The notes: generated by a model not told the origin, from the sequence alone. Numbered from the stretch's first letter, positions 1 through 8,031 are shown. The stretch: DNA of 21,932 nucleotides from Pseudomonadota bacterium (GCA_023435325.1 JAEYRT010000262.1:1-21932), one strand, 5' to 3'. Translations and numbers: made by a program.

Positions 1-2
1 GC

Positions 3-428
3 CAGGCCCAGGGGCAGCGCTGCCCCTTCGCCGTGGTTCGCGCCGACAGCGGCCATGTGCTGGGCTGCACCAGCTACCACGACATCGTGCCCGCCATTCA
101 TCGCCTGGAGATTGGTGGCACCTGGTATGCCGCCAGCGCCCAGCGCAGCCATGTCAACACAGCCTGCAAGCTGCTGCTGATGCGGCATGCCTTTGAAACA
201 CTGCATTGCGCCGTGGTGGGCTGGCGCACCGATATTCTGAACACCCGCAGCCAGCAGGCCATTGAACGCCTGGGTGCTCGCAAGGACGGCGTGCTGCGCC
301 ACCACATGCCCCGACGCGACGGCAGCGTGCGCGATACCGTGATGTACAGCATGCTGGCCACGGAATGGCCCGACGCCCGCCAACGCCTGCTTGAAAAACT
401 GAAGCTGCTTGCGCCCGCCAATGCTTGA
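3..428 (+). CDS. GNAT family N-acetyltransferase, RimJ/RimL-like (5' partial)
   Basis: The reading frame is open from the left edge, so the N-terminus lies outside the window; 141 residues are visible. It resembles the C-terminal two thirds of RimJ/RimL-type acetyltransferases, which move acetyl from acetyl-CoA to an amino group. Visible signatures are the stretch SAQRSHVNTACKLLL, which occupies the acetyl-CoA-binding loop and helix, then NTRSQQAIERLGARKDGVLR and the closing segment RDTVMYSMLATEWP, all typical of the family. The substrate (ribosomal protein, amino acid or antibiotic) cannot be told. The last eight codons lie inside a palindromic repeat (403-478), so the C-terminal tail is repeat-derived or has been shaped by it. 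An internal ATG at 33 is not a credible start because the homologous sequence continues upstream of it. Confidence 0.85.
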   Translation, partial: QAQGQRCPFAVVRADSGHVLGCTSYHDIVPAIHRLEIGGTWYAASAQRSHVNTACKLLLMRHAFETLHCAVVGWRTDILNTRSQQAIERLGARKDGVLRHHMPRRDGSVRDTVMYSMLATEWPDARQRLLEKLKLLAPANA

Positions 429-487
429 TTTCAAAGCTAAAACATATTGAAAACTAGCAACCACAAGCGCTAGCAGCTTCTATTTTT
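403..487. repeat. Palindromic dispersed repeat, copy A
   Basis: A 76-bp imperfect palindrome spans 403-478 and is followed by a T-rich tail to 487. Outer arms 403-414 and 467-478 pair at 11 of 12 positions. An inner pair, TTTCAA (429-434) and TTGAAA (447-452), closes a 12-nt loop. It aligns without gaps to a second element at 13674-13749 of exactly the same length. The 12-bp left end is identical, 11 of 12 bases match in the right arm, and the centre (ATTTCA, TAAAAC, TTGAAA blocks) is conserved; overall identity is about 48 of 76 by eye. This copy overlaps the GNAT stop codon and ends 12 nt before the VWA start codon. Confidence 0.7.
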
Positions 488-499
488 AAAAACACTGCC

Positions 500-1687
500 A
501 TGTTGATTGACTTTTTCTACACCTTGCGTACGGCCAAGCTTCCAGTTTCGGTCAAGGAGTTTCTGGCCCTGCTCGAAGCCCTGCAAGCAGGCGTGGTCGG
601 CCCTGCCAGCGAAGATGGCTGGAGCCTGGACGACTTTTATTTCCTGGCCCGCACCATTTTGGTCAAAGACGAAAAGCACTACGACAAGTTTGACCGTGCC
701 TTCGCCGCTTACTTCAAGGGCGTGGAAATGGTGGCGGACTTCAGGAAAGAGCTGCCAGAAGAGTGGCTGCGCAAACTGCTGGACAAGGAGCTCACCCCCG
801 AGCAGAAAGCCGCCATCGAAAAGATGGACTGGGATGAGCTGATGGAGACGCTCAAAAAGCGCCTCGAAGAACAAAAAGGCCGCCATGAAGGTGGCAACAA
901 ATGGATTGGCACTGGCGGCACCAGCCCCTTTGGCCATGGCGGCTACAACCCGCAGGGCGTGCGCATTGGTGGCCCCGGCAAGAACCGCAGCGCCGTCAAG
1001 GTGTGGGAGCAGCGCGCCTACCGCGACTATGACGACACGCAGGAGCTGGGCACACGCAACATCAAGGTTGCGCTGCGCCGCCTGCGCAAGTTCGCCCGCC
1101 AGGGCAACCAGTTGGAGCTTGATTTGCCCGACACCATCCGCAGCACCGCTGCCAATGCAGGCTGGCTGGACATCAAGATGATTCCAGAGCGACACAACAA
1201 CGTCAAAGTGCTGCTGCTGATGGACGTGGGCGGCACCATGGACGACCACATCCAGCGCGTCGAAGAGCTATTTAGCGCGGTCAAAAGCGAATTCAAGCAC
1301 CTGGAGTTTTATTACTTCCACAACTGCGTCTACGACTTCATGTGGAAGAACAACCGCCGCCGCTTCGCCGAGAAATTCGACACCTGGGACATCATTCGCA
1401 AATACAACAAAGATTACAAATTGATATTTGTAGGGGACGCCACCATGAGCCCTTACGAAATTTTGCAATCGGGTGGCAGCGTGGAATATCACAATGAAGA
1501 ACCTGGCGCGGAATGGCTGCAACGCCTGACCCATGCCTTTCCTCATCACGCATGGATCAATCCAGAGCCCCAAGGTGTGTGGGAATACCGCCAAAGTATT
1601 GACATCATTCGTCAACTGATGGGCGGGCGAATGTACCCTCTTACACTAAAAGGACTGGAGGAAACCATGAGGCTGCTGTCAAAATAA
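500..1687 (+). CDS. VWA domain-containing protein, CoxE-like
   Basis: A 395-residue cytoplasmic protein of the CoxE-like von Willebrand A family, whose members usually work with a MoxR-type AAA+ ATPase in metal-dependent maturation of other proteins. The N-terminal half is helical and charged, with a glycine-rich signature (GTGGTSPFGHGGYNPQG, about residues 137-153) typical of this group. The VWA domain begins near residue 235. Its metal-ion site is DVGGTM at 242-247, a variant of the canonical DxSxS with Gly and Thr in the two serine positions. A later GDATMSP segment probably supplies another metal ligand. No MoxR gene is visible, though one could lie upstream of the window. No clear Shine-Dalgarno precedes the ATG at 500, and a repeat sits immediately before it. 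The stop lies 4 nt before tamA. Confidence 0.8.
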   Translation: MLIDFFYTLRTAKLPVSVKEFLALLEALQAGVVGPASEDGWSLDDFYFLARTILVKDEKHYDKFDRAFAAYFKGVEMVADFRKELPEEWLRKLLDKELTPEQKAAIEKMDWDELMETLKKRLEEQKGRHEGGNKWIGTGGTSPFGHGGYNPQGVRIGGPGKNRSAVKVWEQRAYRDYDDTQELGTRNIKVALRRLRKFARQGNQLELDLPDTIRSTAANAGWLDIKMIPERHNNVKVLLLMDVGGTMDDHIQRVEELFSAVKSEFKHLEFYYFHNCVYDFMWKNNRRRFAEKFDTWDIIRKYNKDYKLIFVGDATMSPYEILQSGGSVEYHNEEPGAEWLQRLTHAFPHHAWINPEPQGVWEYRQSIDIIRQLMGGRMYPLTLKGLEETMRLLSK

Positions 1688-1691
1688 ATCC

Positions 1692-3554
1692 ATGCCCAAG
1701 CCCACCCCTGCAATCACGCCGGCCTTGAGGTCGGCGTTTTTGTTGACCTGCGCGCTGCTGCTGTCCGGCTGCAGCCTGCTGTCCAAAGACACAAACGGCG
1801 CTGCCATTGCCAACGGTCCCGCAAGCTTTGATCTCGAAGTCCAAGCCCCGGAAGACGTGCGCGAACTGCTCGAGACGCACATGGAATTGCAGCGCTTTCG
1901 CAACCTCAGTGATTTGCGCCGCAACGAGCTCAGCCGCCTGCTCGGTGCGGCCGACGCCAATATTCGCAGCCTGGTCGGCACCCTGGGGTATTTCTCGCCC
2001 ACGATCGAGCTGCAGCTGATCGAAACCCCGGGTGACCCTGACACACCGCGCAAGGTACTGGTTTCCGTGGAGCCCGGCCCTAGCACCACCGTGACCGAAG
2101 CCGATGTGGACTTTGTCGGCATCAATGCCGATGACCCCAAGGGACTGGGGCTGCGCGAAATCACGCGACGCGGTTGGGGGCTGCAGCAAGGCGATCGCTT
2201 CACACAGACCGCCTGGAGCAGCGCCAAGACCGAGGGCGTGCGCCGCCTGCAAAATCGCCGCTACCCCACGGCGGAACTGCGTGAAAGCCGTGCCGATGTC
2301 GATGCAGATACCAGCGAGGCCCGACTCAGGGTGCGTTATGAGGCCGGACCGGCGTATTACTTCGGCCCTTTGGTGATTGAAGGTGCGGAACGCTACAACC
2401 CCGCCGGCCTGATTCGCCTTGCGCGCCTGCCCGTGGGCGACGAATACCGCCAGACTGCCTTGCTCGATGCCCAGCAGCGCCTGGCCAACAGCGGCTATTA
2501 CGACTCCGTGTTTCTGACCTTGATGACCGATGCCGCCCAGCCCGGTGATACCGAGGTGCACGCCCCCGTCATTGCCGAAGTGCGGGAGGCACCGCTGCAG
2601 AAATGGATTTATGGCCTGGGTTTCAGCACCGACACCGGCCCCCGCCTCTCCATCGACTACACACACAACCGCGTCCCCTACCTCGGCTGGCGTGCCCAAA
2701 GCAAGCTGCAGCTGAACAAGAAAAACCCGATGCTTTCCACGCGCGTGAGCTCACTGCCTGACTACAGCGGCTGGAACTACTTTTTCGGTGGCAAGGCGGC
2801 ACGCGAGGAGTTGGCTGATTACACGGCCAACAGCGTGACCATGGTCGCCGGCCGCAGCAAGAATGAGGACAAAATCGACCGCAGCTACTTCCTTCAGTAC
2901 GACATGGCCAAGGCACAGGGCACGGGCGCCCCGCCCTCAAGCTCGGCCATCACGGCCAATTACAGCTGGACAGGCCGTTATTTCAACAACCCCACCAACC
3001 CCACGCGTGGCTACGGCCTGGGTTGGGAGGCCGGCGCGGGCATGACGCTCACTCCCGCGCAAGAACCATTTGGCCGTGTGGCGGCACGCTGGCTGTACTA
3101 CCGCCCGTTCGCACGCCAGGAAGGCCAGACCGGACGCAGCAGCCGCCTGGCCCTGCGCCTTCACGGCGGTGCCCTCATTGCGCGCGAAGACGCGGTGATT
3201 CCCATCACACAGCTTTTCCTCTCCGGCGGCGACACCACCGTTCGCGGCTACAGCTACCAAAGCCTGGGCACACGTAGCGACAGCGGCAAGCTGATCGGCG
3301 GACGCTACATGGCCGCCGGCAGTGTCGAATGGCAGCGCCCCATCACCATTGCAGGCAACAGCAGCGACTGGGAGCACGCCACCTTCGTCGATGCGGGCAC
3401 CGTGACCAACCACCTGGACAGCTACACCATCTTCGTCGGCGTAGGCACCGGCATTCGCTGGCGCAGCCCCGTGGGCCCGCTCCAGGCGGATCTGGCTTAT
3501 GGCCTGGAAACCAAGGACGTACGTTTGCACCTGCGCTTAGGCTTCAATTTCTGA
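1692..3554 (+). CDS. tamA: TamA, outer-membrane Omp85-family subunit of the translocation and assembly module
   Basis: A 620-residue Omp85-superfamily protein, somewhat longer than E. coli TamA (about 577). TamA inserts certain beta-barrel proteins and autotransporters into the outer membrane together with TamB. The signal region has Arg13, a hydrophobic core and then LLLSGC, which fits a lipobox with Cys27 and Ser at +2; lipidation would be unusual for this family. POTRA-like repeats fill roughly residues 45-300. The barrel follows, carrying the diagnostic loop-6 motif VRGY at 517-520 and ending in the aromatic terminus LRLGFNF. It is followed after 4 nt by tamB, the standard arrangement. 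Oddly, codons 9-17 form a terminator-like hairpin, so the start may be less certain than usual; a TTG at 1725 would still leave a short signal peptide. Confidence 0.93.
   Translation: MPKPTPAITPALRSAFLLTCALLLSGCSLLSKDTNGAAIANGPASFDLEVQAPEDVRELLETHMELQRFRNLSDLRRNELSRLLGAADANIRSLVGTLGYFSPTIELQLIETPGDPDTPRKVLVSVEPGPSTTVTEADVDFVGINADDPKGLGLREITRRGWGLQQGDRFTQTAWSSAKTEGVRRLQNRRYPTAELRESRADVDADTSEARLRVRYEAGPAYYFGPLVIEGAERYNPAGLIRLARLPVGDEYRQTALLDAQQRLANSGYYDSVFLTLMTDAAQPGDTEVHAPVIAEVREAPLQKWIYGLGFSTDTGPRLSIDYTHNRVPYLGWRAQSKLQLNKKNPMLSTRVSSLPDYSGWNYFFGGKAAREELADYTANSVTMVAGRSKNEDKIDRSYFLQYDMAKAQGTGAPPSSSAITANYSWTGRYFNNPTNPTRGYGLGWEAGAGMTLTPAQEPFGRVAARWLYYRPFARQEGQTGRSSRLALRLHGGALIAREDAVIPITQLFLSGGDTTVRGYSYQSLGTRSDSGKLIGGRYMAAGSVEWQRPITIAGNSSDWEHATFVDAGTVTNHLDSYTIFVGVGTGIRWRSPVGPLQADLAYGLETKDVRLHLRLGFNF
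1716..1741 (+). terminator. Intrinsic-terminator-like hairpin inside the start of tamA
   Basis: A 9-bp stem is formed by 1716-1724 (ACGCCGGCC) and 1729-1737 (GGTCGGCGT), with one G-U pair and the tetraloop TTGA. It is followed directly by a T run (1737-1741). It lies 29 nt after the VWA stop codon but within codons 9-17 of tamA, so it could end VWA transcripts or act as an attenuator for tamAB. Confidence 0.55.
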
Positions 3555-3558
3555 TTTC

Positions 3559-6500
3559 ATGCAAGAACGCCAAGAACCGCAGCTGGATCATGCTGCCACC
3601 CCGCCCCCCCCTGCCGTAGCCGTTGCACGCAAGCGTCGCCGCTGGCTGCGCTGGCTGATGATGTCCACCGCCCTGTTCCTCATCAGCCTGTGCTGCTTTC
3701 TCGGCGTAGCTTGGTGGTGGGCGGGACAGACCGACTCGCTGGGTCGTACGCTGGCACGTGTGGCCAGCTGGATGCCCGAGGACCAGAAGCTCGAAGCCGA
3801 AGGTGTGGAAGGCAGCCTGCGCACGGGCGGGCGCATTGATTGGCTGCGCTGGAGCAGTCCCAGCCTGCAAGTCGAAATCAAGGGTGCCGACATCACCTGG
3901 CGCCTGCAGCCCCTACTGTCGCGCGAGCTGCGCTTTGGCCGTGTGAACATGGATGAGCTGCGCATTCGCAGCACGCCCCAGCCCAAGGAGGACACGCCTG
4001 CCAAGCCCATGCAGTCGCTGCTGCTGCCCATGCGCATCGACGTGCCTGTACGCATCGAACGCGTGGTTTGGGAAGGCCCACCTGAAACCATCATCACCGA
4101 GCTGTATGGCCACTACATTTACGACGGCAACCACCACAACCTGGACGTCACCAGCCTGCGCTATGCCGGCGGTTTGTATGAAGCCCAGCTGCAGCTGCAG
4201 GCCCAAGCCCCCATGCAACTGCAAGCCCAAGTGCAAGGCAGCATTCAGGCCCCTTTACCCAACCAGCCCGACAAGCTGCTGAATATTCTGGCCAAAGCCA
4301 GCGCCCAGGGTACGCTGGCCACCGAAGCGGCTTCACTGGCCATCACGGCTCAAGCCCACACTCCGCAAGCGCAAGGTGCTGATGCAGCACAAGCGCTGGC
4401 CGCCGACATCAAAGCCACCGTTCGCCCCTGGCTGCCCCAGCCGCTGGAGCAAGCCCATGCCGAGCTGCGCAATGTGGATGCAGCCTTGTTCATGCCCGCA
4501 GGGCCACGCACCAACCTGCATGGCACCGTGGATGCCGGCCCCGACGGAACTGGCTGGAAACTGCAGGCTGCACTGACCAACCGCATGCCTGCCCCTTGGG
4601 ACCAGCAAGCACTGCCAGTGCGCAACGTCACAGCGGACGCCAGTTTTGACGGGGTGGCCACCTGGCTGTTGAACAACGCCCGCATCGACCTGGGTGCCAC
4701 GGGCGATGCGCATGTGCAGGTGCAAGGACGCTTTGACACACAGACCCAGGCGCTGGAAGGCGAAGCCCGGCTGCATGCCGTCAACCCCGCACAGCTGTAC
4801 AGCAGCCTCGATGCAGCGCCGCTTTCCGGCACATTGCAAGCGCAGACCGATGCTCAGCAGCAGGTGCAATTTCAGCTGGCGCTACAGGCCGCGCAGGCCC
4901 GCCGCGGTCAGGCGCTGCACATCGAAGCCGCACGGGCTGAAGGCACCTGGAAAGCGCCGCTGCTGGAAGTGCGCAAGCTGTACCTGGATGCACTGCAGGC
5001 CAAACTGGAATCGGATGCTTTCAGCGTGAACACCGAAACCCAGCACATGCAGGGCCAATTGCAGGCTGCGGTACCTGGTACACGCGCCAACCTGGACATC
5101 AATGGAGGCCCCGAGGCAGGCCAGGGCCAATTGACCCTGGACATCCAGTCGGCCCAGGAACTGGGCCAGTGGCTGGCTCGCCTGCCCCTGGAAACCGACC
5201 CGCTGGCAGGAGCCCGACTGCAGGGTCAAGCAAGCGCCAACCTGAGCTGGAAAGGTGGCTGGGCCAAACTGCAGCAGCGCCTGCAAAACCCGGCTGCGCC
5301 GCCTCAGGCCAGTGGATTGCAGCTGAATGGCACATTGACTGCACCGCAATTCAGCTATCAACCTCAAGGCGGCACGGCCACCCAGTTGCGGCAGGTACAG
5401 TTGGCCTTTGTAGGCAGCCCTGAAGATCTGCGTGTGCAGCTTGCAGGCCAAGCCAGCCTGGGGGAACAGCAGCTAAGGTTGAACACCGACATGACCGCTG
5501 GCTTGCTGGTAGCCAAAGGCGCTGCCCCCACGGACTGGCAAGCCCGAATTGCACAGCTGGTTGCCAGCTGGAGCCCCTCAGGCGCGCCCAGCAATGCCTG
5601 GGAAGTGCAGCTCAGTGCACCGACCAGCTTCAACCAGCACACCACCGGCAACCCCGTGCGCACCACCCGCATCCAAGCCAGCTCGGGGCGACTGAACATC
5701 ACCCCACCAAGCAATGCCAGTAGCGAGACGGCCAGCCTGGAATGGGAAGGCCTGTCGCTGCGCAAGGCCGGCAACGGCAGCTGGGGCGTGCAAACCAAAG
5801 GCCGCGTGCACAACGTGCCCCTGGCTTGGGTTGATGCTTTCAGCACCGACCCCAGGCAGCCTTTGCTCGCCAGCTCGGGGGTTGGTGGCGACCTGATCGT
5901 CCAAGGCCATTGGGACATCGACAATACCGCCCGCCCCTTGCGGGCCGACGTCCTGCTGGAGCGAGCCAGTGGCGACATTCGACTGTTCGTGGAAGATGCC
6001 GATGCAGCTCCCGTCACCGTGGTGCGCAGCTCGGGCGCCAGCGAGGTCAACCCTCAGACGCAACAAGTGCGCTCCCAAGCCATCCCCTCCAGCCGCGGCA
6101 TGCGCGCCCGCCTCAAAACCCTGCGACTGCACATGCAAGCCCAGGGCGACGACTTGCGCGCACAACTGGTGTGGGATTCCGAGCGCGCAGGCCAGATTCA
6201 GGCAGACTTGCGAAGCCAGGTGCGACAAAGCAGCGCTGGCTTTGCCTGGCCTGAGAATGCCCCCATTTCCGGCACCATCCAAGCCTCCATGCCCAATATC
6301 GGCATCTGGGCCCTGTTCGCCCCGCCGGGCTGGCGGGTAGGCGGCACGCTCCAAGCGGATGTCGCTATCTCCGGCACGCGCAGCGCACCACAGTGGGATG
6401 GCCAGCTCAGCGCGGATCAGCTCAGTGTGTTGTCCCTGCTCGACGGCGTTGACCTGAACAATGGCCGCCTGCGCGCACGCCTGCAAGGCACGCGACTGGA

Positions 6501-7626
6501 CATCACGGAGCTGTACCTGCAAGGCGGTGAAGGCAGCAATGCACGCATCCTGGGCCAAAGCGGCAACCTCACCCCGGCACCCCGGGATGGGGGCAGCCTG
6601 AGCGGCCAGGGCTTTGTCGCTTATGACCCCCAGGCACCGGAAGGCAGCTCGGGCATCACCATGGACATTCAGGCCGTAGCCCAGCGCCTGCAGGTGTTGG
6701 TGCGCGCAGATCGCCAGCTCAGTGTCAGCGGTGATTTGCATGCGGGCATGAACAACGGGCAGGTTTCGCTGCGTGGTGACCTCAAGATTGACCGTGCTGC
6801 CATCATCCTGGCCGACGAATCGGCACCTTCGCTGGATTCGGACGTTCACGTGACTTCGGCTGCCAGCCGCCAAGCAGCACAAGCCCAAGCTGAAAAGGAA
6901 GCAGCACAAGCCTCCGGTTCTGTGCAGGCAGCCACTGCGCCCGACATCCAAGTCCAGCTCGATTTGGGCAACGACTTCGCCTTGCAAGGCTACGGCATCA
7001 CCACTCGACTGGAAGGCCAGCTGCAAATTGCCAATGGCCCGCGAATCACGGGCGAAATTCACACCATCAACGGCCGTTACCGCGCATGGGGACAGTCGCT
7101 GGATGTGGAAAGCGGCACCATTCGCTTCAGCGGCCCCTACGCCAACCCTGCCCTCGACATTGTGGCCATCCGCCCCAACATCGAAGTCAAGGCCGGCGTC
7201 AAAGTCACAGGTACGGCCAACAACCCGCGCGTGGCCTTGTTCTCCGAGCCTGAAATGTCCGATGCAGAAAAGCTTTCCTGGATCGTCATGGGCCGTAGCG
7301 CGGCGGCTGGTGGGGCAGAAACCGCCCTGCTCCAACAAGCAGCGCTGGCCCTGCTCAGCGGCGGTGGCGGTACAGGCAACTTTGCCGGGCAACTGGGGCT
7401 GGATGAGCTTGGCTTCAAGGGCCCTAGCGAAGATGGCGAACAAGGTGCTGCCCTGACCTTGGGCAAGCGCCTGTCCAAAGACTTCTACGTGGCCTATGAG
7501 CAAAGTCTCAACGGCGCCATGGGCACGCTTTACATCTTCTACGACCTCTCCCGCCGCCTCACCCTGCGCGGTCAAACGGGAGAGCAAACAGCGGTGGACC
7601 TGATCTACACCCGAACCAAAGACTGA
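3559..7626 (+). CDS. tamB: TamB, inner-membrane-anchored periplasmic subunit of the translocation and assembly module
   Basis: A 1355-residue AsmA/TamB-like protein, close to the usual length (E. coli TamB about 1259). A basic N-terminus (KRRRWLRWL) leads into one membrane segment at about residues 33-56 that anchors it in the inner membrane. The long middle is made of repeated beta-strand modules forming a hydrophobic groove across the periplasm, rich in Gln and Ala. The C-terminal 350 residues are the conserved DUF490/TamB domain, ending in RGQTGEQTAVDLIYTRTKD, which in the family contacts the TamA POTRA domains. An Ala/Gln/Glu-rich low-complexity linker lies near residues 1095-1130. Related proteins also take part in phospholipid transport to the outer membrane. 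The start ATG lies 4 nt after tamA, so the two are almost certainly co-transcribed and translationally coupled. Confidence 0.95.
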   Translation: MQERQEPQLDHAATPPPPAVAVARKRRRWLRWLMMSTALFLISLCCFLGVAWWWAGQTDSLGRTLARVASWMPEDQKLEAEGVEGSLRTGGRIDWLRWSSPSLQVEIKGADITWRLQPLLSRELRFGRVNMDELRIRSTPQPKEDTPAKPMQSLLLPMRIDVPVRIERVVWEGPPETIITELYGHYIYDGNHHNLDVTSLRYAGGLYEAQLQLQAQAPMQLQAQVQGSIQAPLPNQPDKLLNILAKASAQGTLATEAASLAITAQAHTPQAQGADAAQALAADIKATVRPWLPQPLEQAHAELRNVDAALFMPAGPRTNLHGTVDAGPDGTGWKLQAALTNRMPAPWDQQALPVRNVTADASFDGVATWLLNNARIDLGATGDAHVQVQGRFDTQTQALEGEARLHAVNPAQLYSSLDAAPLSGTLQAQTDAQQQVQFQLALQAAQARRGQALHIEAARAEGTWKAPLLEVRKLYLDALQAKLESDAFSVNTETQHMQGQLQAAVPGTRANLDINGGPEAGQGQLTLDIQSAQELGQWLARLPLETDPLAGARLQGQASANLSWKGGWAKLQQRLQNPAAPPQASGLQLNGTLTAPQFSYQPQGGTATQLRQVQLAFVGSPEDLRVQLAGQASLGEQQLRLNTDMTAGLLVAKGAAPTDWQARIAQLVASWSPSGAPSNAWEVQLSAPTSFNQHTTGNPVRTTRIQASSGRLNITPPSNASSETASLEWEGLSLRKAGNGSWGVQTKGRVHNVPLAWVDAFSTDPRQPLLASSGVGGDLIVQGHWDIDNTARPLRADVLLERASGDIRLFVEDADAAPVTVVRSSGASEVNPQTQQVRSQAIPSSRGMRARLKTLRLHMQAQGDDLRAQLVWDSERAGQIQADLRSQVRQSSAGFAWPENAPISGTIQASMPNIGIWALFAPPGWRVGGTLQADVAISGTRSAPQWDGQLSADQLSVLSLLDGVDLNNGRLRARLQGTRLDITELYLQGGEGSNARILGQSGNLTPAPRDGGSLSGQGFVAYDPQAPEGSSGITMDIQAVAQRLQVLVRADRQLSVSGDLHAGMNNGQVSLRGDLKIDRAAIILADESAPSLDSDVHVTSAASRQAAQAQAEKEAAQASGSVQAATAPDIQVQLDLGNDFALQGYGITTRLEGQLQIANGPRITGEIHTINGRYRAWGQSLDVESGTIRFSGPYANPALDIVAIRPNIEVKAGVKVTGTANNPRVALFSEPEMSDAEKLSWIVMGRSAAAGGAETALLQQAALALLSGGGGTGNFAGQLGLDELGFKGPSEDGEQGAALTLGKRLSKDFYVAYEQSLNGAMGTLYIFYDLSRRLTLRGQTGEQTAVDLIYTRTKD

Positions 7627-7633
7627 ATGCGCT

Positions 7634-7675
7634 GCAGCCACGGCCAGGCACAAATTACCTTTAGGCCGTGGTTGC
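7634..7675 (+). other. Strong stem-loop between tamB and tRNA-Arg
   Basis: Arms 7634-7645 (GCAGCCACGGCC) and 7664-7675 (GGCCGTGGTTGC) pair over 12 positions with one G-U, around an 18-nt loop. It starts 7 nt after the tamB stop. No T run follows it, so it is not a classical intrinsic terminator; it may protect the 3' end of the tamAB transcript or aid termination. Confidence 0.5.
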
Positions 7676-7681
7676 ACCACT

Positions 7682-7687
7682 TACAAT
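7682..7687 (+). promoter_or_regulatory. Candidate -10 element for tRNA-Arg
   Basis: TACAAT matches the sigma70 -10 consensus at 5 of 6 positions and places +1 near G7695, only about 3 nt before the mature tRNA 5' end. The -35 region (about 7659-7665, TTTAGG-like) is weak, so this rests mainly on the -10 and its position. Confidence 0.45.
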
Positions 7688-7697
7688 ACCGCCTGTC

Positions 7698-7772
7698 CCC
7701 CCTGTAGTTCAATGGATAGAACGGACCCCTCCTAAGGCTCAGATACAGGTTCGATTCCTGTCGGGGGGACCA
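7698..7772 (+). tRNA. tRNA-Arg (anticodon CCU)
   Basis: A complete cloverleaf with an encoded CCA end. The acceptor arms are 7698-7704 and 7762-7768 (7 bp with one U-G), the discriminator is A7769 and CCA is 7770-7772. The D arm is GTTC/GAAC (7707-7710, 7719-7722). The anticodon loop CTCCTAA carries CCT at 7731-7733, and the T arm ACAGG/CCTGT holds loop TTCGATT. The body closely resembles E. coli argW. It reads the codon AGG. The anticodon stem 7724-7728/7736-7740 (GACCC/GGCTC) has a C-C mismatch at its middle pair (29:41), which is unusual. Confidence 0.93.
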
Positions 7773-7777
7773 CATTC

Positions 7778-7818
7778 AAGGTCGCAAGCTTCCATTAGCT
7801 TACGGCCTTTTTCTTTTT
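7778..7818 (+). terminator. Rho-independent terminator of the tRNA-Arg gene
   Basis: A 13-position stem pairs 7778-7790 with 7797-7809 (one G-U, one C-A mismatch), with loop TCCATT, followed by two T runs separated by one C (7808-7818). It lies 6 nt after the CCA end. Confidence 0.75.
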
Positions 7819-7961
7819 CCATCGAGCAGCGCATTCCAACGCGGCGTGACCAAACCCTCTCTCCGCCTAGAAGCAACCCAGCACAACACTTGATGGCACA
7901 GCCACCAACAACCTGCACACGCGGTAGAACATTCCCCCTCCCTGCTGCCCCTCCAACAGCA

Positions 7962-7975
7962 AAAGCGGCCGCTTT
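7962..7975. promoter_or_regulatory. Perfect 14-bp palindrome upstream of the SOS promoter
   Basis: AAAGCGGCCGCTTT is its own reverse complement. It ends 13 bp before the -35 of the umuD promoter, in an otherwise featureless 170-bp stretch (7819-7988). It could be a second operator; chance cannot be ruled out. Confidence 0.3.
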
Positions 7976-7988
7976 ACATTTGCAGCAA

Positions 7989-8017
7989 CTGACAGTTTTC
8001 CTGACGGGCCTTATACT
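7989..8017 (+). promoter_or_regulatory. Sigma70 promoter of the umuD-cho-umuC operon
   Basis: The -35 CTGACA (7989-7994) is separated by exactly 17 bp from the -10 TATACT (8012-8017). Both hexamers match consensus at 5 of 6 positions. The expected +1 is close to 8024. The LexA box begins inside the -10, so bound repressor would block RNA polymerase. Confidence 0.75.
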
Positions 8018-8031
8018 GTATGCATGTACAG
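8016..8031. promoter_or_regulatory. LexA (SOS) box
   Basis: CTGTATGCATGTACAG is an exact match to the LexA consensus CTGT-N8-ACAG, and the flanking TA and CA extend the fit. It overlaps the -10 and the expected start point of the operon, as in repressed SOS genes. The downstream genes, umuD, cho and umuC, are known SOS genes in E. coli. Confidence 0.92.

Noticed and set aside
5578..7680. A 700-codon open frame on the minus strand opposite tamB.
   Set aside because: It is antisense to a well-recognised gene, has no family similarity, and long shadow frames are expected in GC-rich DNA.
7695..7770. Alternative tRNA boundaries using GTCCCCC/GGGGGAC as acceptor stem.
   Set aside because: This would leave extra unpaired bases before position 8 and after the T stem, and loses the encoded CCA; 7698-7772 gives a regular cloverleaf.
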